Source of the DNA: Thiodiazotropha sp040506775 | GTDB lineage: Bacteria > Pseudomonadota > Gammaproteobacteria > Chromatiales > Chromatiaceae | Assembly: GCA_040506775.1 (NCBI GenBank) | Contig: JBEVWC010000002.1 | Location: 310,001-374,000, forward strand | Length of the DNA stretch: 64,000 bases | Reading direction: 5' to 3' | In this document: positions 1 to 9,854 of the stretch, one piece after another | How the letters are laid out: each line of letters opens with the position of its first letter | Numbering within the stretch: the first letter of the stretch is position 1 | Notes under the pieces: generated by a model | What the model was told of the DNA's origin: nothing | What the model saw: only the letters and a program-made list of their open reading frames with translations | Databases searched by the model: none | Position numbers and translations under genes: made by a program

Positions 1-67
1 ATTCACAACAGGAATCCTTGAAATTCAGGGTTGCATGTATCAGGTTCACTGACACAAATATAGCAGA

Positions 68-823
68 TCATGATTCACTGCCTCCGGCAATATGGGTGGA
101 TCGGGCTTCGACCAATATCAGAGTGACATTGTCACGGGCACCTCGCAACATTGCCAGATCAATGAGTTGCTGGATAGCTTCCTGAAAGGGGTATGTATCG
201 AGTACATGGGCAATTTCGTCGTCGCTGACCTCCTTGTTCAGTCCATCACTGCACAACAGGTACAGGTCGCCATCGCGAGGCTCAATGATCTCCGCTTCAA
301 GATCGAGGTTTTCACTGGCGCCTACCGCACGGGTAATGTAGTTGGCGATGGAGGACTGTTCGGCCTGTTCCGCGCTCAACATGCCCAGTTCGATCAACTC
401 TTCGATTTGACTGTGATCCCGGCTGAGCTGCTTGAGTGTGCCTCTGCGAAACAGGTAGATACGGCTGTCTCCGGCCCACTGGTAGATGCAATAACCATCC
501 TGGGCCAGCAGTGTCACAACGGTGGAGCCAATGATTTCTCCGCCTCTTCGTTCGGATTCTTCCAGGAGTTTCTGATTGACCTGTTGTAGCCGTTGTGACA
601 CTTCGTTGGCAAATTGACTGATGGAGTCGCCCGGCTGAGTGGATTTCAGCTCATGTACGATCATCTGTGAGGCTACATCGCCTGCGGCATGTCCCCCCAT
701 CCCGTCGGCGACAACCCAAAGGCCCAGATCGGCCCGGTCCAGGCAGGAGTCCTCATTGATGGCTCGGACTTTACCCTTGTCCGACAGGTGCGCGGAGACC
801 CAGTAGAAGCTGTTCTGACTCAT
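68..823 (-). CDS. PP2C-family Ser/Thr protein phosphatase of the T6SS cluster (PppA/Stp1-like)
   Basis: The 251-residue protein is a compact PP2C phosphatase. The metal-binding motifs are visible in order: NEDS near residue 24, VADGMGGHAAG near 40, GSTVV near 100, SDGLNKEV near 195 and DNVT near 235. In other T6SS loci this enzyme removes phosphate from an FHA-domain protein and opposes the PpkA kinase. It is the last gene of the tss run and overlaps tagF by four bases (ATGA), so it is probably translationally coupled. An FHA gene is in the same cluster, but no PpkA-type kinase is adjacent. It has no signal peptide or membrane segment and is presumably cytoplasmic. The family is certain; its T6SS role is inferred from position. 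Confidence 0.93.
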   Translation of the reverse strand: MSQNSFYWVSAHLSDKGKVRAINEDSCLDRADLGLWVVADGMGGHAAGDVASQMIVHELKSTQPGDSISQFANEVSQRLQQVNQKLLEESERRGGEIIGSTVVTLLAQDGYCIYQWAGDSRIYLFRRGTLKQLSRDHSQIEELIELGMLSAEQAEQSSIANYITRAVGASENLDLEAEIIEPRDGDLYLLCSDGLNKEVSDDEIAHVLDTYPFQEAIQQLIDLAMLRGARDNVTLILVEARSTHIAGGSES

Positions 824-1605
824 GTGGTCTCGGGGGCTGCATCAGGCGTGAATCCCATTTGGAAGGTTCCGGACTCGATCTCTTCCCAGCCATGCTGTGC
901 CCAGGCGCCATCGATCAGGGCGCAGGAGCCCTTGATCTGTGGCAGTCCCTGACAGATCAGCAGGGAAGGTGAGATGCGCTCGGAACCCTGGGTCCACCAG
1001 AGGCTGTAGGCAAACAGCAGTTTTTTCATCAGATGCGGTAGAAAACGGGGATAGAGACTGCGCAAAGCGCCCTGTTCATCCAAATGGGCATGCCAGGCGT
1101 TACTCAATGCAGCGCCTTCCGGCTCTGTTTCATCGGCTTGACAGGTGGGCGGCCCGAGGGATTGCAACTGTTGTTCAAGTGCCGCCATGTCGAACTCATC
1201 TTCGAGACAGGAGAGCGCCAGATCCTCCATGCGGGAGAACCAGCCTTCCGATTCCTCCATGAAGAGAAACAGGTTACAGCGGGGAGGCAGGCGTGAGGCG
1301 AGGGTGAAGGGATAGTAACGACCGACCCGATCAACACTCGGCATCAGGATGCCGGCCCAGCCCTGTTCGCCACAGATTCCGGGGGACAGGGCAAACCGCC
1401 AAAGGGGACTGGTCAGATAGTTATCCAGCCAGACATCACCCAGCTTTTCACGGCTGTTGGCAATGGCTTCCTGCATCCAGGTCTCCCAGGGGGCGATAAA
1501 GCCCCTGGGCAGGCGCCGGGTGACAAAATCCCCCAGTGAGGGAATCTTGCCATAGAGTCCGGGAAAGTCATCCTGAGGTGTTGAATTCAAAGTCTGTTCG
1601 GGCAC
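820..1605 (-). CDS. tagF: TagF/ImpM-family T6SS-associated protein
   Basis: The 261-residue protein opens with the typical TagF segment GLYGKIPSLGDFVTRRLP near residues 17-34, followed by LSPGICGEQGWAGILMPSVD. TagF is a cytoplasmic post-translational repressor of T6SS firing in systems that use threonine phosphorylation. It overlaps the PP2C gene downstream by four bases and the end of tssM upstream by 19 bases, so it sits inside the operon. The pairing of TagF with a PP2C and an FHA protein fits a phosphorylation-controlled system. Confidence 0.92.
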   Translation of the reverse strand: MPEQTLNSTPQDDFPGLYGKIPSLGDFVTRRLPRGFIAPWETWMQEAIANSREKLGDVWLDNYLTSPLWRFALSPGICGEQGWAGILMPSVDRVGRYYPFTLASRLPPRCNLFLFMEESEGWFSRMEDLALSCLEDEFDMAALEQQLQSLGPPTCQADETEPEGAALSNAWHAHLDEQGALRSLYPRFLPHLMKKLLFAYSLWWTQGSERISPSLLICQGLPQIKGSCALIDGAWAQHGWEEIESGTFQMGFTPDAAPETT

Positions 1606-4600
1606 TGGAAATCCGTCAATTCATTAAGCTTGAAAGGATTGAGCGCACCGCTGGCGCGCACGGCGAAGCGGGACTTGCGACCCCCCACGTCAAATTCCAC
1701 CTGGAGGGTTTCGGGTGAGTCGGTGGGGCTGACCTTGGCCTGGTCAAGTAACCGAAACAATCCCCAGGGACCGTCTTCGGTGAGTCCCGAGGGTTTGCTG
1801 CCTGCCGGCGGCGCCAGCAGGATCTTGGCGTCGCTGATACCGGAATCGTCGGGCCATGTCAGGCGATTCCAACGGGTCGGCCCATGGTTGTAACGCACCC
1901 GTTGCTGGTTGAGTAACAGGGTAATCTGGGTGATGGTGGTATCCATGCCCAGAGGTTTGATTTCGAAATCGATTTTCGGCTCCAGGGCGCTGCCGCTGAA
2001 AAAAGCATCACGGATCACTGCTGCACGCTGGAATTGACGCAGCGTGCTGCTGGGAATGCCAAGCGCCTGGTTACCGGCGGCGTTCCAGCGCCAGGTGCGG
2101 CGGCTGGTGTCGACGAATTGTCGCAGGTAGTTGTTGAAGAAATCATCCATCATCCCGCCGGGGCCGAAAAAACGCCCGAAATCACTGATCGTGACCTCAC
2201 GGGTACCGTCTCGCTCCAGGGGATAGCGTCCCGTAAGACTGCGCTGACAGAAGGGCAGGATCTGGCTGCTCCAGACTGAGTTGATGTGACTTCTGACACC
2301 CGAGACGGTCAGGTTGGAGCTGCCGTCCGCCAGGGTGGTCAACATGGCCGCGAGAGGACCCGGCTGACGTTTGGCTTCGAGCTTCAGGCGGCTGATGACC
2401 CCACCGCCGGCGCCCTGATCCCGGGCGACATCGAAGGCCTGGCTCGACTGATTGCCGGAACTGGCGATATTGCTCATGTGAACATACAGCTCATTGAGCA
2501 TTTCAAGCGTCCGTTCAAGGGGGGGCTGTTCGCCTTCCTGTGCGTCAATCATCCGGTTGAGGCTGGCAAAATGCTCATCCACCGGAGTGGTCAGCATAGA
2601 GTCCTGCGCCCCCTGTCCATCACTCTCATTGGGAGATACCTGAAGGATCGAGGCGAGTCGTCGGGTGATTCCGGAACTGCTCTTGGCGACCAGTTCAGCC
2701 GCCTTCTGCGCACCGCCCGGCAGCCTGGCGAGGGTGGTCTGCTCTTTGATCAATGTCAGGTAGCGACGCAATGGGGAGGTCGGACCGGAAATGACATTGA
2801 GGATCTCCACAGCCTGGCGCATGTCGCTAAAGGGTTTGATCCTAACGTCCGCGAGCAGTTGATCCCAGATCTGCACATACTCGGTGTAGTAGAGATCCTT
2901 GACCTGGCGGCTGAGCAGGTTGAGATCGGTCTCGCCGACGATCTTCTCCAACTCGGGGCCAAGGATCCACTTCTCATCCAGCAAGCGGTTGGCGATAGCC
3001 AGGTGCTCCTTGAGAAACAGTTGATGATACCCCTGATAGGTAAAAAGGGCGGGAATGGGTTCGTCCAGGGATTTGCCGGAGCGACGGCTGAAGACCCGGT
3101 CGGCATCCGCGCCGATCTCCTGGGTGAGTCGCAGCGGGCGTAATGAGCTTTCCTGGGTGATCCGCTTCATGCGGTCGTAAACCCGGTCTGCCAGGGGAAC
3201 GCGTAACAGGTCATTGCGGACCCGGCTGATCAGAGCGTCATCCAGGGGCAGGGTCGGCGGCATGGGCATCTGGGTCAACAGTGCGTCCAGGTGTTCAGTG
3301 AGCGCCTGGCGGGCCTGGGCATTTTCAGCCCCGGGCAGATCCAGTTGCCACTTCAGTTGCAACCAGGCCTTGACCGTCTCCGCGTCGTAATGTTCGCTGT
3401 CAGCAAACATCAGATAGACCTTGAGTGCCTCGTAACGGAAGTCGGCATTGTTGCCCTGCTGATTGAGCTGATCCTCCAGGCTGAGGATGATACGCGGCAG
3501 GAACAGGTTCTTCAGGGTGTTGTGATAGGCATTGATCGCCTCGCTGCCCAGCTTGTCACCTTGGTAGAGGCCCAGTCCCATCAGCCAGGGGATGTCCTTT
3601 TCCTGGTCCGCGTAACCGCCAGGTATCTGCCGCACCCGATCCAGGGCGGGCACCACATCGGTGAGGGTCAGGTCATCCGGTGCAATGGAATTGACCTGGT
3701 CGTTGGCGGCTACTGCCTGCACCGCCACCTGATCGATGTAGCTCTGATTGCGGCTGTAACTGGTGAACCAGGCGATGCCGGCCAGCACGGCGATACCGAG
3801 GGCGCTGGCATAGGCAATGCGTTGCAACCAGGCACGCTGTTTCTCCACCCGGGTATTGACCCCCGCGAGATGGGATTCGGCGAAGATCAGATCTTTGAAC
3901 AGGCGATTGATGAAGAAGCTCCGTCCACTGCCGGAAAACGCGGGTGCGATCTGGCGATTGAGGCCGAACTCCTGGGCCATGGAGCCAAGCAAGCGGTCGA
4001 TCGGGGTGCCTTCCTGGGTACCGCTGGTGAAATAGACACCCCGCACCATGGGGGTCTCCTGAAAACGGTTGGCGTTGAATGCCTCGTAGAGGAATGCCTC
4101 CGCGGCATCCCTGAGAGCGCCGAACTGCTGGGGGAAGGAGTAGATCAATACCCGGCGTTTGACATCACGCTCCTGTTCCAGCCGATCCATCAGGCGGGCG
4201 TCGATGCGCTGCTCCAGATCCCGGAACTCCTCACGGAAATGGCTGATCCCGCTCTCCTGGGAGCTTTTGTCGGTCAGAGGAAAGGTCATGCCCCAAACCT
4301 GACTGCGCTCCTCCCGCCCGAGGGTTTCGAAAAATTCGTTGAATCCAGCCAGCAGGTCACACTTTGTGAACAGTACGTAAATGGGGAAGCGGATGCCGAA
4401 GTGGTCGATCAGCTCCTTGACCCGCATGCGGATCGCCTTGGCATGGTTGATCCGTTCAAGATCGGTCTGTTGGAGGATATCCTCGACGCTGATCGCCACC
4501 AGCGCGCCATTGATCGGACGCCGCTTGCGATGTTTCTTCAACAGATCGAGAAAACCCATCCAGGCGGCCCGGTCCACCTCTTCGTAACTGTCCTGGGTGG

Positions 4601-5171
4601 TGTAACGTCCCGCGGTATCCAGCAATACGGCATCATCGGTGAACCACCAGTCACAGTTGCGGGTACCACCGATCCCCTGCACTGCGTCATTGCCCAGCTT
4701 GTCCGCCAGGGGGAAATGCAGACCCGAGTTGAGCAGCGCAGTGGTTTTGCCGCTGCCCGGCGGGCCAATGAACATGTACCAAGGCAGCTGGTAGAGATAT
4801 TGCCGATTCTGTTTACCGCCGACCTTCGATTCCTTGAGGATGCGGATTGCCTCGTCGAGGCGCTGGCCCAGGATCTGAATCTCTTCAGATGATTCCTGGG
4901 AACCCCGGGACGGCTGGTCCTTCTGCCCGACCACGCTTTCCAGCATCTGCTGGTTCTTTTTTCGCGCCTGCCAATAGCGGCGAAACTGGTTGGCTATCCA
5001 CAGAAAAACTATGCTGCCGATCGCCACCAGACGGGCGGTAACCGAACCCAGGGGTTCGTAGTCGGCAAAGGCGAACAGGGGGCCGACCAGCCAAATGATC
5101 ACCGACAGGGCAATCAGCCCCAGGATGGCGACGAACCAGCGGTTCTTTATGATTCTCAGTAACGCACGCAT
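1587..5171 (-). CDS. tssM: T6SS membrane-complex protein TssM (IcmF)
   Basis: This 1194-residue protein has the full TssM layout. Two membrane segments lie near residues 13-36 and 43-61, and a cytoplasmic NTPase-like domain has an intact Walker A (GPPGSGKTT, about 136-144). A further membrane segment is near 450-470, followed by a large periplasmic region. TssM builds the trans-envelope channel with TssL and TssJ. The intact Walker A suggests nucleotide binding, which some TssM proteins have lost. tssL ends upstream with a 15-base gap and tagF overlaps the 3' end. Length is normal for the family. Confidence 0.97.
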   Translation of the reverse strand: MRALLRIIKNRWFVAILGLIALSVIIWLVGPLFAFADYEPLGSVTARLVAIGSIVFLWIANQFRRYWQARKKNQQMLESVVGQKDQPSRGSQESSEEIQILGQRLDEAIRILKESKVGGKQNRQYLYQLPWYMFIGPPGSGKTTALLNSGLHFPLADKLGNDAVQGIGGTRNCDWWFTDDAVLLDTAGRYTTQDSYEEVDRAAWMGFLDLLKKHRKRRPINGALVAISVEDILQQTDLERINHAKAIRMRVKELIDHFGIRFPIYVLFTKCDLLAGFNEFFETLGREERSQVWGMTFPLTDKSSQESGISHFREEFRDLEQRIDARLMDRLEQERDVKRRVLIYSFPQQFGALRDAAEAFLYEAFNANRFQETPMVRGVYFTSGTQEGTPIDRLLGSMAQEFGLNRQIAPAFSGSGRSFFINRLFKDLIFAESHLAGVNTRVEKQRAWLQRIAYASALGIAVLAGIAWFTSYSRNQSYIDQVAVQAVAANDQVNSIAPDDLTLTDVVPALDRVRQIPGGYADQEKDIPWLMGLGLYQGDKLGSEAINAYHNTLKNLFLPRIILSLEDQLNQQGNNADFRYEALKVYLMFADSEHYDAETVKAWLQLKWQLDLPGAENAQARQALTEHLDALLTQMPMPPTLPLDDALISRVRNDLLRVPLADRVYDRMKRITQESSLRPLRLTQEIGADADRVFSRRSGKSLDEPIPALFTYQGYHQLFLKEHLAIANRLLDEKWILGPELEKIVGETDLNLLSRQVKDLYYTEYVQIWDQLLADVRIKPFSDMRQAVEILNVISGPTSPLRRYLTLIKEQTTLARLPGGAQKAAELVAKSSSGITRRLASILQVSPNESDGQGAQDSMLTTPVDEHFASLNRMIDAQEGEQPPLERTLEMLNELYVHMSNIASSGNQSSQAFDVARDQGAGGGVISRLKLEAKRQPGPLAAMLTTLADGSSNLTVSGVRSHINSVWSSQILPFCQRSLTGRYPLERDGTREVTISDFGRFFGPGGMMDDFFNNYLRQFVDTSRRTWRWNAAGNQALGIPSSTLRQFQRAAVIRDAFFSGSALEPKIDFEIKPLGMDTTITQITLLLNQQRVRYNHGPTRWNRLTWPDDSGISDAKILLAPPAGSKPSGLTEDGPWGLFRLLDQAKVSPTDSPETLQVEFDVGGRKSRFAVRASGALNPFKLNELTDFQCPNRL

Positions 5172-5186
5172 GGTTTTCGTGAATGC

Positions 5187-6509
5187 CTATTGTTTGATCA
5201 GAGTGATCTCGACACGCCGATTGCGTGCCCGTCCCTCTGGGGTGTCATTGGAGGCCAGGGGTTCTGCGGAACCTCGGCCATCACTGTGAATCCGGGCGGG
5301 TTGCGCGACTTCAGTCGCCAGGATCTTCGCCACCGACTCGGCGCGTGCCCGGGAAAGGTGCCAGTTCGAGGGATAGCGAAGACTGCGAATTGGAACATTG
5401 TCGGTATGGCCAATGACCTCGATATCGCCGTCGAGCTGGTCCATCGACTGAGCGATGCGTTCCAGCAGCGGCAGGAATTGTGAGTTCACCGCGACACTAC
5501 CCGAGGCGAACAGACCGTCTCCTGCGATGCGCACGCTACCCTGGGCATAATCCTCTTCGACACTCACCTCATTACGGGCGATTTCATTGGCCAGCAGGGT
5601 TTTGAGGGTCAACCTGGGTATTACCGGTGGCGGGGGCGGTTTGCGATCCACCACCGTTTGAACATTGCGTGCGATGTTGTGGAGCTGTGCGTGCACAGGA
5701 TCGGATTTGACATTGAGACTGAGACTGAATCCTGAGTACATCATCAGCAGGATCACGGTGGACACCGCGACCACCACCCACAGGGGGACGTACTGAACCA
5801 GGGCGTTCTGTTTCAGCGCCAGGCCCTGCCAATGGCCTGACAGATCGCGTTCGTACTCCTCGTGGAGATTGCGGATGGTGCGGTAGAGATCGTCCCGCAG
5901 GGTCTGAAGCTGTGCATAGCCGTCAGGCAAGGGCCGGAAACGGCCTTCGAAGCCGAAACTCAGACAGATGTACATCAGTTCCAGAAGTTCCAGATTCTTG
6001 GAGGGATTCTGCAGCAGCTTTTGCAGCAGCTGGAAAAACTTTTCGCCACCCCAGGCTTCGTTATGCAGGGTGACCAGCAGACTCTGGTTGCGCCAGACGC
6101 CCTGGTTTCCCCAGGGCGTTGAGAGGACCATCTCATCGATCGCGGTACACAGTACATAGCGTGCCCAGAACAAGGTCTCCCGTTCGATTCCCAGTTCCTG
6201 GCCTTTCAGCTCAAACTGACGGATCTTTTCGATGATTGAATGCTTCAGGGAGGCGGGATCCGGATGAGAGGGTGTTTCCCGCAGCCGCCCAAGCATTGAA
6301 AGCAGAGCGGAAGCCGCGATCTCCAGCTTGTTGGCACCGTGTCGGGTGGGTAGGCTGGGTGCGGGTCCGCGGGGCATCGGAGCAGGCGGCGGTTCAGGCG
6401 CGGCTGGCCGGGGTGGGGTCACGGGACCCTTACCTCCGGGTCTGGGACGCAACACCGTACGGTCGCCTGATTCGTTGGGCTTCATGCCAAATGGGTCGTC
6501 GTGATCCAT
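5187..6509 (-). CDS. tssL: T6SS TssL (DotU) with a C-terminal OmpA peptidoglycan-binding domain
   Basis: The 440-residue protein is an extended TssL. A Pro-rich N-terminus (about 20-55) precedes the cytoplasmic DotU domain (about 60-235). A single membrane segment lies near 241-262, and an OmpA-like domain follows (about 320-440) with the motifs VIGHTDNVPI and LSRARAESVAKIL. It forms the inner-membrane base with TssM. The OmpA domain should anchor the complex to peptidoglycan, so a separate TagL anchor is not needed. Its start is three bases from the tssK stop. Confidence 0.96.
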   Translation of the reverse strand: MDHDDPFGMKPNESGDRTVLRPRPGGKGPVTPPRPAAPEPPPAPMPRGPAPSLPTRHGANKLEIAASALLSMLGRLRETPSHPDPASLKHSIIEKIRQFELKGQELGIERETLFWARYVLCTAIDEMVLSTPWGNQGVWRNQSLLVTLHNEAWGGEKFFQLLQKLLQNPSKNLELLELMYICLSFGFEGRFRPLPDGYAQLQTLRDDLYRTIRNLHEEYERDLSGHWQGLALKQNALVQYVPLWVVVAVSTVILLMMYSGFSLSLNVKSDPVHAQLHNIARNVQTVVDRKPPPPPVIPRLTLKTLLANEIARNEVSVEEDYAQGSVRIAGDGLFASGSVAVNSQFLPLLERIAQSMDQLDGDIEVIGHTDNVPIRSLRYPSNWHLSRARAESVAKILATEVAQPARIHSDGRGSAEPLASNDTPEGRARNRRVEITLIKQ

Positions 6510-6511
6510 TG

Positions 6512-7846
6512 TCAGCTACCTTTTATGGCCCACAGTTCGAGTTCCAGGCCCGGGAATTCGCCTCCTATATGTATGGCACATCCTCCTGAGGTTTCAAGCA
6601 GGTTCCAATAGTCATTGTTTTTATCCAGCTCGAAATAACTGAAGCCTGCGTTGTAAGGAATCTGTCTGGGGGCAACAGACAGAGTGCGCAAGCCGATACC
6701 GGGCAGTTGCAGATTGACCAGGTCACGGATCTTCTCGACCGGACCGATTTTGCTTTGACTGGGGAAGCGTTTTTGCAACGCATCCGCGGCCATCTTGGCG
6801 TTGACCGCCAGAACGAAATTGGCGTCGGTCAGGAGTTTGCGGTCGGCGATGCCGGCGACTCGGATGCCGTACTTTCGTTCTTCTAACGGAATCGGCACCG
6901 CCTTCTGTTCCAATACCATGCTCAGAGAGCGGCGCAGTTCGCGTATGACCGGAGTGAAGGTTTCCTGAAGGGCCTGGTGCTGGTAGACCGGGAAGGGTGG
7001 CGGACGCTTGTTGCTGCTTGTGAAAGTGGCCAGTTCTCCGGCCAGCGCCAGACAGGTTTCGTAATACACAACCGGATGCAGCGGTATCCGCTGGGTGTAA
7101 TGGGTGTATAGAGGCTCGTAGCGGTTCACGACCTGCAGCATCAGAAAGTCAGCGACCTCGGCAATACCCTTTCCACCATCGACCAGGCGTGCCGCGATGG
7201 CATCGGCGCGATGATGCAGCAGGCCTTCTATCTCTTTTACATAACCTGAGAGGCGTGCTGACACCTCGCAGTCGAGGCATGGGGGAATGAATTCCTCATC
7301 GAGTACCAGCATGTCGTCGGAGCGGCGTTCCACGATCCGGGTAATGGCAAGATGGGCGAATTCCTCGAGTTCTGCGTCTCCAAGCAGCAACCTGAGGATG
7401 GGTTTGGCAATCTGCAGGTTTGAGGCGTTCGAGGAGCCGGCAATATCGTCCTTGGTTTCAATTTCATCCACCAGGTAGCGCTCAAGCCCGGGTTCCTGAC
7501 TGGTGTATCGGAATTGAGCGGCGCCAGGTCGTGACAGGGGCAGTGCCAGGTAGACTACTGCACCCTTACGGTCAGCAGGTATCTCCAGGGGCGGTGGTGG
7601 ATCGTCATGGGCCGGGACATCGAAGGTAGTGCCATCCGGAAGCACACCGCGACAGGAGGTTACAGCCAGCCGACCCAGGGCCAGGGCCTGTCGGTCGAGC
7701 TTGAGATGGGTAAAACCCCAGCTGAAAGGCTGCAAATCGGCACAACGAGCCTGTATGTGGTGCTCCAGGAACCGTTCCTGCTGCTGGAAATGTTGTGGCC
7801 TGAGGAACATGCCCTCCGACCAGACGATGCGGGACATCCAAGACAT
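6512..7846 (-). CDS. tssK: T6SS baseplate protein TssK
   Basis: The 444-residue protein begins with the TssK signature IVWSEGMFLRPQHFQQQ, seen near residues 7-23. TssK is a cytoplasmic trimeric adaptor that docks the baseplate onto the TssJLM membrane complex. The gene starts nine bases after the tssJ stop. A second in-frame ATG three codons in (7837) is possible, but the upstream ATG has the better purine-rich ribosome site (AAGAGAAG). Length is typical. Confidence 0.96.
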   Translation of the reverse strand: MSWMSRIVWSEGMFLRPQHFQQQERFLEHHIQARCADLQPFSWGFTHLKLDRQALALGRLAVTSCRGVLPDGTTFDVPAHDDPPPPLEIPADRKGAVVYLALPLSRPGAAQFRYTSQEPGLERYLVDEIETKDDIAGSSNASNLQIAKPILRLLLGDAELEEFAHLAITRIVERRSDDMLVLDEEFIPPCLDCEVSARLSGYVKEIEGLLHHRADAIAARLVDGGKGIAEVADFLMLQVVNRYEPLYTHYTQRIPLHPVVYYETCLALAGELATFTSSNKRPPPFPVYQHQALQETFTPVIRELRRSLSMVLEQKAVPIPLEERKYGIRVAGIADRKLLTDANFVLAVNAKMAADALQKRFPSQSKIGPVEKIRDLVNLQLPGIGLRTLSVAPRQIPYNAGFSYFELDKNNDYWNLLETSGGCAIHIGGEFPGLELELWAIKGS

Positions 7847-7855
7847 GGGCTTCTC

Positions 7856-8320
7856 TTACTTTTGGTTTCTCAGAATAGTGATACCCAACTCACCGAAATA
7901 GATGGAGAGGTCGTTTTCCTCTTCCGGTTCGACTTCTATGGATCGCCGCCAAGTGGCGTCCTCAATGTCGCGATAGGCGCCGATCACGCCGATGTAACGG
8001 GTGTCCGGCTGCAGATCCCGATCCAGTTCTTTGGTTTCTCCGGGCTGAAAGTGTAACTCATCACGCATCAGCATCTCATCGCCAAGCAGCGCCACATCCT
8101 GCTCGAACAGATTAAAGAAGTCGGAACTGTTGAACACGCTCAGGGATTTCAACTCATAAACGCGTACCGCAATCGGAGAGGGTCTGCCATTGAGATCGGG
8201 ATTCACCTGCTTGTTCGCATGCAGGGTCGCCTTGACACTGGAGACACTTGAACAGCCGGTCAACAGGGCCAGACAAAGCAAGCCGACAAGTCTGAGGTTT
8301 TTCATGGCTAGGTTGGTCAT
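7856..8320 (-). CDS. tssJ: T6SS outer-membrane lipoprotein TssJ
   Basis: The 154-residue protein has a short signal sequence ending in a lipobox (ALLTGC, Cys near residue 23). The mature part resembles the TssJ transthyretin-like fold, with RVYELKSLSVFNSSDFFNLF and an LGELGI-like end. TssJ is the outer-membrane anchor of the TssJLM complex. A second ATG at 8305 would remove five residues. The gene lies between the FHA gene and tssK in the usual order. Confidence 0.93.
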   Translation of the reverse strand: MTNLAMKNLRLVGLLCLALLTGCSSVSSVKATLHANKQVNPDLNGRPSPIAVRVYELKSLSVFNSSDFFNLFEQDVALLGDEMLMRDELHFQPGETKELDRDLQPDTRYIGVIGAYRDIEDATWRRSIEVEPEEENDLSIYFGELGITILRNQK

Positions 8321-8347
8321 CTTCTCTTAGGTTCCTTCTTTACAATG

Positions 8348-9811
8348 TTAGAGACCGCCAGGGTCTGCGTTTTTGAGCGCCTCCAGGCGGCGGATCTGGT
8401 CTTCGTAGGCCTGACTGAAGGTGCGCCCAAACAGCTGGTGGAAGTCGTCTTCAGCCTCGGTGGCAATCTCCTGATAGAGTGCCGTGAACAGATCCCAGGT
8501 CTTGGCTCTGCGGTACATGGGGAGCTTCTCCAGAAGCGCGGATTGACCCAGGCGCTGCTCCAGTATCTCCGGCTTAAAACGTTGCAGAACCACCTTGAGT
8601 GCTGCTTGCATGCCTACCATGACGGCCATCATGTGTGCCTCAATGTCCTCATGGGCCTCCTCAAATGCAGCCAGTGCCGGCAGGTAGCCACTGCCCGGGT
8701 TGGGATTGAGGAGCTGTTGCAGTGCCTCGTCAGTGTTGATCGAGAATTTCAGGGGATTGTTCTCGACCGGTTTGATCATGGTCTGGTTCATGCGGAACTC
8801 ACCCTTGATCTGTGCACGCACCCTGAGCAGGGACATGTGGCCTTCGGTGCTGATGCGCAAAATCTGTCCCAGGGTTTGCAGCAATGCTGTCAGCGGCTGG
8901 GATTCAAGATGGCTGGCAGGAATCTCCAACCCGTCCGCCAGGGCCTGGCGTAATGCGGATTCGTCACCGCTCTGGGTGGGTTTCGCCTGTGCCGGACGGG
9001 ATTTGGGTGGCGCTGAAGCAGCCGGGGCTGGTTTAGCACTTGGTCCTGGTTTGGGTATGGGAGGCGGTGAGGGAGGCAGTTCCTCCCAGACTGGAGGCGG
9101 CGGTGGCGCCGGTGTCTCGGGTTTTTCCAGGGGTGGCAGTATCTCCGGAGCGGCTTGTGCTTCAGGGGTTGAAGCAGAGGCTGGCTCGTCGATGTCCCAG
9201 TCTTCCGGAATAGGCGTGGGTTGATTGAAATAGGCGTTGAGGTCCGAGGTGTGGTCGGACGCCGGAGGTATCTTGGGGCTGGATTCCTCGGGTTCGCTCA
9301 GAGTGAATTCCCGGGGTTCCGATTCCTCCAGTTGATAGGACTTCTCTTCCAGGGGGGCATCAACGGCAGGGGCCTCCTCAGAATTCGGAAAAACCTCTTC
9401 CAGAGTACCCCCGGCATGTTGGGCTGAGAGGGCCGCGAACGGATCGTCAAGGCTCTCAAAAGACTGTTCGATGACCGCATTTTGGGGGGATATCGGCAGG
9501 GATACACGGATTTCATAGTCCCCGATGGTGATGTTGTCACCGTCCTTGAGGTCGACCTGATTGTTTTTGCCCAAAGGGGTCGAGGCGCCATTGAGGAAGA
9601 CTCCGTTGGAACTGGTGTCCAGAAGCTGAAATCTACCCCCGGTAAAGATGATCTGTGCGTGATGTCCGGAGATAAAACGTTCAGGATCAGGCAGTACCCA
9701 CTCATTGTCAGCACGGCGCCCAATGCGACCGCCGTCCTCGTCGAAACTGACCGACATGGGTTGGGCTGGAGGCTGACCAGCAGCTTGGGTGACTGTCAGG
9801 GTTATCTTCAT
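8348..9811 (-). CDS. tagH: FHA-domain T6SS protein (TagH/Fha type)
   Basis: I place the start at the ATG at 9811, giving 487 residues that begin MKITLTV. An upstream extension of 33 codons has no FHA homology and is probably not translated. The N-terminal FHA domain (about 20-100) shows GRIGRRADNEW, SGHHAQI and DTSSNGVFLNG. The middle (about 120-300) is acidic and Pro-rich, and the C-terminal part (about 310-487) matches the TagH/VasC-type domain. In threonine-phosphorylation T6SSs this protein is phosphorylated by PpkA and dephosphorylated by the PP2C enzyme. It lies 43 bases after tssH. Confidence 0.92.
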   Translation of the reverse strand: MKITLTVTQAAGQPPAQPMSVSFDEDGGRIGRRADNEWVLPDPERFISGHHAQIIFTGGRFQLLDTSSNGVFLNGASTPLGKNNQVDLKDGDNITIGDYEIRVSLPISPQNAVIEQSFESLDDPFAALSAQHAGGTLEEVFPNSEEAPAVDAPLEEKSYQLEESEPREFTLSEPEESSPKIPPASDHTSDLNAYFNQPTPIPEDWDIDEPASASTPEAQAAPEILPPLEKPETPAPPPPPVWEELPPSPPPIPKPGPSAKPAPAASAPPKSRPAQAKPTQSGDESALRQALADGLEIPASHLESQPLTALLQTLGQILRISTEGHMSLLRVRAQIKGEFRMNQTMIKPVENNPLKFSINTDEALQQLLNPNPGSGYLPALAAFEEAHEDIEAHMMAVMVGMQAALKVVLQRFKPEILEQRLGQSALLEKLPMYRRAKTWDLFTALYQEIATEAEDDFHQLFGRTFSQAYEDQIRRLEALKNADPGGL

Positions 9812-9854
9812 AGGTTCACGGGTTTCGAAACAGACATCCTTCAAAGACCATACA

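Noticed and set aside
3291..4892. Long plus-strand open frame of 533 codons
   Set aside because: It lies wholly antisense to tssM, whose protein is unmistakable. High GC content gives long antisense frames; no domain is seen in it.
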